Part shown: positions 8,665 through 16,400 of the stretch, one piece after another
Position numbering within the stretch: position 1 is the first letter of the stretch
Layout of the letters: each line of letters begins with the position of its first letter
DNA from: Pseudoalteromonas luteoviolacea
GTDB taxonomy: Bacteria; Pseudomonadota; Gammaproteobacteria; Enterobacterales; Alteromonadaceae
NCBI RefSeq assembly: GCF_001696455.1
Contig: NZ_MAUJ01000002.1
Coordinates: 62,001-126,000, forward strand
DNA length: 64,000 nucleotides
Direction: 5' to 3'
Position numbers and translations under genes: made by a program
The notes under the pieces: generated by a model
Told to the model about the DNA's origin: nothing
What the model saw: only the letters and a program-made list of their open reading frames with translations
Databases searched by the model: none

Positions 8665-9276
8665 GAATAAACCCAATTAAAATTTTTGATGGTCCTAATT
8701 CTAAAAATATGAAAAAACCACTATTTAGCTTAGGAGGAGGATACTCGTGAGCCTCAAGTACTTATAGTGCAGGAACATGCAACTTCAATTTTTCTTACTG
8801 TAATGCGCGTTTTGAAACAGAATAAAAAAGCAATAGAAATTGGACTTTGTTAAACTACATTTAGAGGTACTTATCTTAAGTATTAATTGCACGGGCTGTC
8901 AGTTGTGTGCGAGGAACGGCCGTTGAGTAAATTCAAATAATCAATACCAAAATTAATAATATAAACAGTTATATGTAACGTGAACCAAAAAAACGGTGTA
9001 ATGGTCCGTTATGTAACCACTCTTTTGGCACAAATAAGTAGCAGATAACATTAACTAACTAAGGATAAACAAACTATAAATTTACGTATCGCGTCATCTA
9101 AGGCCCGCATATCTCTACTCTCGTTTCCTACAAGTAAGATCGATTTAGACATTCAGTACTTTATTTGATAGCCTCCTGACTTTGTTTATAAATTTTTAGC
9201 ATGCGTTCAATTTTCAAGTGTTTTTCTTTCAGGCTTAACCTGAAATACACGCTAATACACTGTTCAGGAAAAAAGT
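8665..9276. other. Non-coding stretch with repeat copy B
   Basis: There is no credible gene. It holds the dispersed repeat at 8805-8912 and a small inverted repeat (AACGGTG..GGTCCGTT) near 8990-9020. The sequence just before 9277 contains no strong promoter that I can defend. Confidence 0.6.
8805..8912 (+). repeat. Dispersed repeat, copy B
   Basis: This is the partner of 5041-5151, in the same orientation. It shares CGCGTTTTGAA, GTTAAACTAC, TTAGAGG and the end GTCAGTTGTGTGCGA. Here the attC-like tail is not conserved. Two copies flank the cassette and toxin-like block (5.2-8.7 kb), so the block may have been exchanged between them. Confidence 0.65.
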
Positions 9277-10353
9277 ATGAGTACATTGGAAGAATTCAGA
9301 AAAAGTAAAGAAATCTGGTCTGAATTGGCTTTCAAGGAGGCCCGAACAGATGATCGCGGAAACTACGATGAAAATGAAAAAGCTCGCTATTCTTTATTGA
9401 TACAACTCCAATAAGACTTTCAAGAATCAGACCGAGAGCTAATACGCTTTCTCTTTGAGCAAGAAGTTATCGCAAGAGAAAAGGATAGTTTTCAAGGTAT
9501 CAGCAATGCACTATGTTTAGGGGCTTACCTGCTTGCTAAATTCGAAAATCCTAGTGATATTGCAATTTTTTACAGGGCAAAAAACTCTAACTTCGATACT
9601 CATTGCGGTTTTGATATCGAGTTTGTATTTTGGCCACTTAAAGAAAAAACTGACTCGTATCTAGGTAAGCATAATCCAGAGCTGCGAAATGATCTAGGTG
9701 GCGTTTACTTTGAATCAGACCTAAATGAAACCATTGATGAATGGTGGGTTGATCAGTTAAGTCAATACCCTGATTGTGCTGAAGACGAATTGCCTCTTGT
9801 CCTATATGAACGGAATTTGTATTTCGACGATATTGAAAAGGCAAAAGCCTATCTTGAATTGTGGGCTTCGAATGAACCGGAATCAGATAGGAAGCAAAGC
9901 TATCTTGAATACGCATACAAACAAATAGGTGAATTTGAAAAAGCAATTCAAATAGTCAAAAAAAGCATTGAACTTAAAGAGCCTGGCTTTGATAAAGCAG
10001 GGGCTTATAGAGATCTTATAGAACTCTATACTCAGATAGGTGCACCTTCAGATGCAATTCAATATATCGAATACATAGATGTGGAGTTTAGAAAATTCGA
10101 TAATTGGAAGCTAGTTGGTCTCGGCCATATGACTGTTAAATCTGTTTTTGACTATGCTAGCACAACTAACAACCCAAGCTCTGGAAAGAAAGCATTTAAG
10201 TATGCTGATGCATGGAGCAAGCAAGTGAATAAGCTTCCTTATGTTGCGTTAGAGTCAGGAGTGCAGGCAGCCGTGAGATGGAACATGTATTTAAAAACCA
10301 AAAAATATAGAAAACTAGCGGAAAAAGAACGAGCTAGAATTGACAGCATGTAA
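9277..10353 (+). pseudogene. TPR-like hypothetical gene with in-frame stop
   Basis: An ATG at 9277 opens a frame that meets TAA at 9412-9414 (codon 46). The same frame then continues without interruption to the stop at 10353. Restoring one codon (CAA to TAA is the simplest change) would give a 358-residue protein. The second half has repeated alternating helices (YLEYAYKQIGEFEKAIQIVKKSIEL; DLIELYTQIGAPSDAIQYIEYI) typical of tetratricopeptide-type repeats. The N-terminal part is acidic and unrecognised. The last 207 bp are duplicated at 55798-56003. It borders the tail-fibre end of the prophage, so it is either the host flank or a phage-borne passenger. An internal restart at 9790 could still make a 187-residue product. 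Confidence 0.75.
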
Positions 10354-10640
10354 CACGTGCATTTTCCCGGACTGTCAGAAGCTACATAATTCAGCTAACC
10401 GACATGACAGTCTAATCTCAAACAATTTAGATTATGTTAAATTCATCAAGTTTAAAAGTTGTTTGGCTCAAGTTACAAACACTAAGTGAATTCGGAAGTA
10501 TCTAACTCAACGTAACTTTCCCTTTATATATCAAGCATCACATCTTATCCACCCCAAAGCCTCAACCGTTTGAGCCGTGCCAAACACAACCGTATCCCCA
10601 TTCGTGTCTAGCATGGTATTCAAACCATTCGCGATAGGTA
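10143..10640. repeat. Junction repeat, copy 1 (gene end, spacer, tail-fibre end)
   Basis: This block recurs in direct orientation at 55798-56264. The gene part differs at 7 of about 205 positions by my count. The spacer (10354-10480) is also very close. The tail-fibre part is clearly more diverged but still codes for a homologous protein end. The spacer includes an 8-bp inverted pair (GACTGTCA..TGACAGTC). This is therefore a prophage border that exists twice in the window. Confidence 0.85.
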
Positions 10641-12327
10641 TATTGCCCTCACAGCCCCAGTTGTTTGCGACTGAATCATAATGCAGTTCAGCAAACGCAT
10701 AATTAATAAAAGCCTGGCCATTTTGTTCAACTGCATAGTTAAGCGCTTTTAGCCCAGAGCTGTTGTTGTCAGGCAGCGGAAAAGCGGGCGGAAAATCAAA
10801 GTGCCTTGGACTTGTTGGAAAGAATGCTCCTAAGTAAAGACGACCGAAGTCTTTTAAAAGTGCAGTGCTTTCGCTTCTTGCGTGAGAGCTTCTTACAATC
10901 ACTTTATTTGTCAGTGAGAAGCACAAATCACGTTCTAAATAGTTCTGAGTTAAATACACGCCGCCAATACCCGCATGTGCTTTGTGTATCACACCATTGT
11001 TCGAAGGCACCGTGACTTTTGCTTTAGTTTTGTAGGGCTGAATTGCGACCACATTGACGTTAATACTGCCTGTATCTTCATTCAAAACAGCGTCGATTGT
11101 TGGCGTGAGTGATTGCCATGTGGCACCATTATCGGTGGTATATATACGTGTATAGCTACTAATACAAGGCTGTGTTAGCTGATAGCCAGTAGAATTGTCG
11201 GGTACCTTACTTATCCATCCACCAATCCAACCATTTTTAAAATCCTCACATTGCAGTATATTTTGTGGCTCACCGATTACGTCAATATGCATATAATCTC
11301 CAGCAACGGATACACTCATTTTTGTTGATGTGTGCATGGTTGTAAACCCTATGTCATTCAGGCCTTCTATTCCGCGCATACTTAATATGATGTCGCCGAC
11401 TTTTGGTTGATAGCCACCAAAACAGCGCGCGACGGTTTTGCCGTTGTAATTTGTGCCGTATGAACTGGCAAAGGATGCGTCATAGCTGCTTGTTTTCTCA
11501 ATTCGCCTATCCGCAACGTTGTAAATAAATAGATTTTGGGCGTGACCAAATGGCTTGGTGCCATTGTCTAAACCACCATCCACTTGCGCTCCCAAATAAA
11601 ACGGGTGCGGTCTATCGACTCTGAATATCGAATAATTGGCATCTGAATTGATAATCTCAATCACTTTACAAAACGCGGTCAGTCTTAAACTCTCAACACC
11701 ACGATATTGTCCTGATTTTACTTTTAGATCTGCAACAGCTAAGTCTGCAAGGCTCAAACCGCTTGCTAAATATCGCATATCACGACACACACCGCCTTGG
11801 CCACTGGCGTAAATTGCATCGTAAAAACGCCCATCAGGCCGACCGGAAGTTGTCGATGCGATGTGGCCACTTGAGGTGTCAGGTAAAACCGAAAAGCAAT
11901 CTGCGCTGCTGGTGTAACTAACGCTATCGTCATGCCAATAGAGCTGCGCGCCGTTTGACATGGAGGCAGCAAATTGCGTACCTTGCGGGTTGAAACTCGG
12001 GTGATATGCGCCTTGGTTTAATCGGTTTACAGTACCACACACCAAGAAGTAGCATTGCTCATTAAGTGCGTGTGCACCTTGTGTTGTTTTTGTTATTTGA
12101 TACAGGCCTTTTAATGACGTGTCATAGTCACTGTGCATAGCAGACTTATACAAGTTGGCAGTCGAACTACCTTGCGCATAAACTGCATCGCTATTGCTAA
12201 CGCCTTGAGCAATGATGCGGTGACCATCTTGGTTTTTTCCGAACCACTGTCCAATAGGTCGTGCGATATCATAGTCCGATAAATTACCGTTTCCTAAACC
12301 CGCAATCGTACGACGCGCGCACTCCAT
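10531..12327 (-). CDS. Tail fibre / adhesin, C-terminal part (frameshifted from next ORF)
   Basis: This is the distal part (598 codons) of a tail fibre-like receptor-binding protein that would follow J in a siphophage tail tip. It is rich in Gly, Ser, Asn and Asp with few charged residues, as fibres are, and ends GWIRCDA. It overlaps the upstream ORF by 34 bp, and the likely continuous reading is FYQWSAR then RTIAGLGNG across the overlap. The two frames differ by one base lost or two gained at GTGCGCGCGTCG (about 12313-12322), a short GC repeat. Alone it would start at an ATG within the upstream ORF, so translational coupling is conceivable. A divergent copy of its last 34 residues lies at 56160-56264. 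Confidence 0.7.
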   Translation of the reverse strand: MECARRTIAGLGNGNLSDYDIARPIGQWFGKNQDGHRIIAQGVSNSDAVYAQGSSTANLYKSAMHSDYDTSLKGLYQITKTTQGAHALNEQCYFLVCGTVNRLNQGAYHPSFNPQGTQFAASMSNGAQLYWHDDSVSYTSSADCFSVLPDTSSGHIASTTSGRPDGRFYDAIYASGQGGVCRDMRYLASGLSLADLAVADLKVKSGQYRGVESLRLTAFCKVIEIINSDANYSIFRVDRPHPFYLGAQVDGGLDNGTKPFGHAQNLFIYNVADRRIEKTSSYDASFASSYGTNYNGKTVARCFGGYQPKVGDIILSMRGIEGLNDIGFTTMHTSTKMSVSVAGDYMHIDVIGEPQNILQCEDFKNGWIGGWISKVPDNSTGYQLTQPCISSYTRIYTTDNGATWQSLTPTIDAVLNEDTGSINVNVVAIQPYKTKAKVTVPSNNGVIHKAHAGIGGVYLTQNYLERDLCFSLTNKVIVRSSHARSESTALLKDFGRLYLGAFFPTSPRHFDFPPAFPLPDNNSSGLKALNYAVEQNGQAFINYAFAELHYDSVANNWGCEGNIPIANGLNTMLDTNGDTVVFGTAQTVEALGWIRCDA

Positions 12328-13439
12328 TGATAAAACTTACCGGTTGCGTCATCAAAATACAGGTTGTTTTTAGGGTCGCTGGCAATTGTGATACGCTGCG
12401 CGGGTGAAGCACTTTGCCAGTTTACGCCTCTTCCGATGCTTGTTGTGTCTCCTTGATACCAAGCGAAATACGAGGCTGGCCTGATACCATCAAGCGTTGT
12501 GGCAATGCCGTTGATGCTCTGTGCTTGGCTTTGAATTAGACCGTGCTGATAAACAAAGGGGTCGTCATCGTTTATCTGTCTTAAAAACACTTCAAATCCC
12601 CACATATCAATGCGTGATGTGACCACTTCATTGGTGAGTGTTTGCGCTGCAAAGGCGACTTCTGGCGCACTGTGTATGACGGTTTTACCTGTACTGCTAT
12701 CGTAAGTTCGACAACCATTTTCTGCCTCTGGAAATTTTATGATGTTTGCAATGCTTGGCTGATTAATTGAGACGTATTGAAGTTCGATTATGAGGCCCGC
12801 AATACACAGAGCAGGGTATTGACCCCCGTGTACACCCATATTCAAGTTATCCAAAAAGGCCCTTGTATTCTCATTACCACTGAATAGACTGGGGCCTGCG
12901 CTGATGTAGTTGGTGCTAGATAAGGACTTACCAAAATGCACAAAGCCACTGGCCACATATCGGTTTAGATTTTGCTGTCTTCTCGCTTCAAACTCACCTT
13001 TGCGCATCGCCCAAGGGTAGGGATTCGCAGTGTCTATTTCGCTTTGCATTTGGCGCAGCGTTTTAACACTTTGGGTATTGCCTTCTAAATCGCTGAACTC
13101 GACTGTTCCCGTTTTCGTTTGCCATTCAATCATGGCTTTGTAGTTGTCGTTGACCATTTTGGAGGCATTGTTGAGTGCAGAAACGGCGGTATTAAAATCC
13201 CCAGAGGTGGGTAAAACCACACAAGGCACTTGGTTTTGGGTGGCATTGGGCCAAGGTTTGATGAGTTCGACGAAGGTGCCGTGTGTGGTGACATACGCTT
13301 TGGCAATTTCAACGGGGGCGAAAGCCCCTAACACCAATGCATCACTTGCACGAATGTTGGCCACACTTTGATTGTCGTTGATTTTGATGATGTTACTGCC
13401 GTTGGTGGCATTTGAATTTGCAGAGTTAAACCAGGTCAT
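12294..13439 (-). CDS. Tail fibre N-terminal part
   Basis: This is the proximal part (381 codons) of the fibre, starting 5 bp after the J gene stop and in the same operon. The N-terminus (MTWFNSANSNATNGSNIIKINDNQSVANIRASDALVLG) resembles the virion-attachment part of phage tail fibres. After TGKFYQWSAR the frame leaves the conserved reading and stops within 7 codons, while the neighbouring frame continues the protein. The full protein would have about 970 residues. The specific receptor is unknown. Whether the shift is mutation, phase-variable slippage in the GC repeat or an assembly indel cannot be told from sequence alone. Confidence 0.7.
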   Translation of the reverse strand: MTWFNSANSNATNGSNIIKINDNQSVANIRASDALVLGAFAPVEIAKAYVTTHGTFVELIKPWPNATQNQVPCVVLPTSGDFNTAVSALNNASKMVNDNYKAMIEWQTKTGTVEFSDLEGNTQSVKTLRQMQSEIDTANPYPWAMRKGEFEARRQQNLNRYVASGFVHFGKSLSSTNYISAGPSLFSGNENTRAFLDNLNMGVHGGQYPALCIAGLIIELQYVSINQPSIANIIKFPEAENGCRTYDSSTGKTVIHSAPEVAFAAQTLTNEVVTSRIDMWGFEVFLRQINDDDPFVYQHGLIQSQAQSINGIATTLDGIRPASYFAWYQGDTTSIGRGVNWQSASPAQRITIASDPKNNLYFDDATGKFYQWSARVVRLRV

Positions 13440-13444
13440 TGTTA

Positions 13445-16400
13445 TTATCCTCGTAAGTAGATGACTGCGATTTTTTTGATGTGTGTTGATGATGTGAAAG
13501 TCACGTTATGCCGCGCTTGGGCAAGGGTGTAAGGACGCTCAAAACGTTGGTCAGTTTGGCGCATCGCTTTGCCTGACATATCGCTAGAGCACAGATAATC
13601 GCCCGCTTCAATGTCGCCGCCTTGGCCGCACACATTGAGTACGCCTTCACCAAGGGCGTTAAACTCAATGACATCATGGGTGTCTTTGAGTGTGTTGAAC
13701 CGCTGCGCGCCTTTAAACCCACTCAGCCCCGCGGGTAAAGTGTCTGCGGTGAGGGCTCTGCGTGCGATAAATACGCCGCGTATATTGCGCTGATTGGTGT
13801 GTGTTGCACGCGCCATTTCACATATGGCATTGGACATATCTGCAATATTTATGAGCTTGCTATCACACACGATGTCACCGGGTATCAGTTGAGTCCCTTT
13901 TGGTACCAGCCCTTGGTGCATCCCAGTAAATGGCGTATAGCCTTTGGCGGCATAGAGTTTGAGTGGTGTCCAAAGGGCGGTAGATGTGGTGTTGTTTGCG
14001 CGCACTTCGATGACATTGCCCGTGCCAGATGCACGAATGGCATTGAGGCCGCCGCTGACTTCAAGCCCATTGCCATGTGTGCTATTGAGTGTCAGCGCCG
14101 TGGCCAAGGTTGAGTCGCCAGAATTATAAATCATGCCCGCGCGGCCAGTTCGGTGCGTTGCAATGTTAATTAAGTCACTTTGGGCATTGGGGGCATAGAC
14201 GCGAATACGCCCACTGAATGTACCAACGGCGGCGGCCAGTTCATTGGCGATAACCGTACCTTCGACCAATTGATTGCCATGAATGTGCAGCGCAAAGACT
14301 TGCCAAGTCGCACCATTCCAACTTTTGGTGGTTTGTATGCTGGGGTCATCGGCTTTGTAGAGTGTCACCACATCAAAAAGAACAGCATGGCCGCCTGTAC
14401 AAGCTGCGTGGGCGAGGGCATCTGACCAAACGCCTGTGGATGTGGCATTGACAAAACGTCCTGCACCACGCGCACCTGTTTCGCCATTTAGACCGTCTTG
14501 ACCAGCGTCACCGGTCTGGCCTTTGTCACCCGGAATGCCTTGGTCGCCTTTGAACTTTGACCAAGTGTAATCAGCGGGGTTAGTGGATTCTATTGCCGTG
14601 GGTTGATTGACCGCAATGCCAATATACTCGGTGGTATTGTTTGGAACTTGGTACATATTTGCCCCGCTTGCATATTGGCTATAAGCTATCCAGGTATAGA
14701 GACTTTGACCGTCTTCACCGCGCTCACCTGCAATGCCATCAGTGCCATCTTTGCCTTTGTCTCCTTGGATTTTTGACCAGATATAATCGGCAGGGTTATC
14801 GGACTCAACGTAAGTGGCCTTGTTATATGCCAACCCCATATACGCTTTATTAAAGGGGCTATCGCTTAAACCCGCACCATCGGCGCTATCGGCGTATTTC
14901 AACCATGTGAATTTGGTTTGCCCTGGGGGTCCTGGCAGGCCATTTTGACCGTCCTTGCCATCAAGTCCGCGAATATCCTCTTCAGACTCAACCACAAAAT
15001 CTCCCAGCTCTAAACGACCACGAAACACGTGAACTGGATTTGCTGGGTCGCGATTATCAATATAGGACGTAGGTATAAACGAATCACCGACCATCACACC
15101 TTGGCGTATGACATCACCCACCAAGTCAAGGTTGCCGATTTGACCATCGTTTAAGCCAACCACGCCGGTTGCATGGCCTTGGTTGTTAATCAAAAAGCCG
15201 CCCCGAGCGATAAGCCTGCCATCCTGTGTTTCAAATGCCTGGCGAATATCTGAAATGCTGGCACTTTGTCCGTGCTCATTATCGATTTGCAGCTTGCGGA
15301 TAAACTCAGCGAGTGGGCCATCCACCCAACTATGGCCTGCAGCAACACACAGGGTGGCATCGGTCTCACTCGTGAGATTGCCTTGGGCGTTGATGCAGTA
15401 GCCAACAGCAGCGCGTGTATAGGAAATCGCACTGGCTAAAGTGGACGTGTCGTCTTGTTCAATTTTGGCAACCAAGTCTTGGCGTTGCGTGGCCATCGCT
15501 GAATCAAGATTGGAAATAAGCTGAGTCGTTTCTTGAAAAGCCGTTTCTGTGTTTGCAGCAAACGCCGTAAATGTTTGGTCACGGACTAGGTTTGCGCTAT
15601 CTAACTCAGCAAAGGCGGTAGTTACATCACTAAACGCCGCCTTTGTTGATTGAGAGAAAGCAGCAAAGCGCTCATCACGCGAGACCGAGGCTTGACGTTC
15701 GTTGGCGAATGCTTTGGCGACAGACGTGACAATGGCACTGTTTTGCTGATGTATGGCACCCAGTTCTAGCGTGTAACTCGCTACACTTTCCAGCTCATTG
15801 GTTGTGGCTTTTAATTGCTCTTGTGCCAGGGCGAGTTTGATGTCTAATTGCTGCAGCTCGTTGTTTTGAAGTAGGGCGTTATAGGCGGTAATGACTTCAT
15901 CGAGACTCTTTGCATCAGCACCCAATTGCAAACCTTGAACTTGCACAATACTTTGGTTTATCTCGCCTTGAATGGCATCGAGTGTATTAGACACGTTAGA
16001 GAACTTTTCATCCACACCGTCTTCTTGGGCATTAAATACGGTAATTTGGTCTTTGATATAACCAGCAGCGCCCGCAATAAAGCGCTCTGCGGCGTTGGCT
16101 TTCTCTAACGTGCCATTGTCATAAAATGATTGGAGTGCGGCAGTGATACCATAGACGGCATCAAAGGTGCTAATCGCCTGGCTTACTTGACTGGCGGTTT
16201 GATAGCCTCGGCTGTCGACCAGTAACGTAGCTAAGCTCATAGAGCGCTCTACCACAGGGCCATCGACCCAAATATGACCTGCCAGTTCGCACGCAATCGC
16301 ATCCAGTTCGTCCGTTCGATTGCCTTCACTGTCTACGCAATACCCCACCAGAGCGCGGGTAAAGCCTTTGGCCTCTGCAATGGCTTTTTGGCTTTCATGG

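Noticed and set aside
10354..10480. Rho-independent terminator formed by GACTGTCA..TGACAGTC
   Set aside because: The arms are 8 bp with a loop of about 28 nt and no T-run, so a terminator is not convincing.
10806..11015. Plus-strand ORFs opposite the tail genes (for example 10806-11015, 13799-14113, 17177-17491)
   Set aside because: They lie fully inside strongly supported minus-strand tail genes, lack ribosome sites, and have shadow-type composition.
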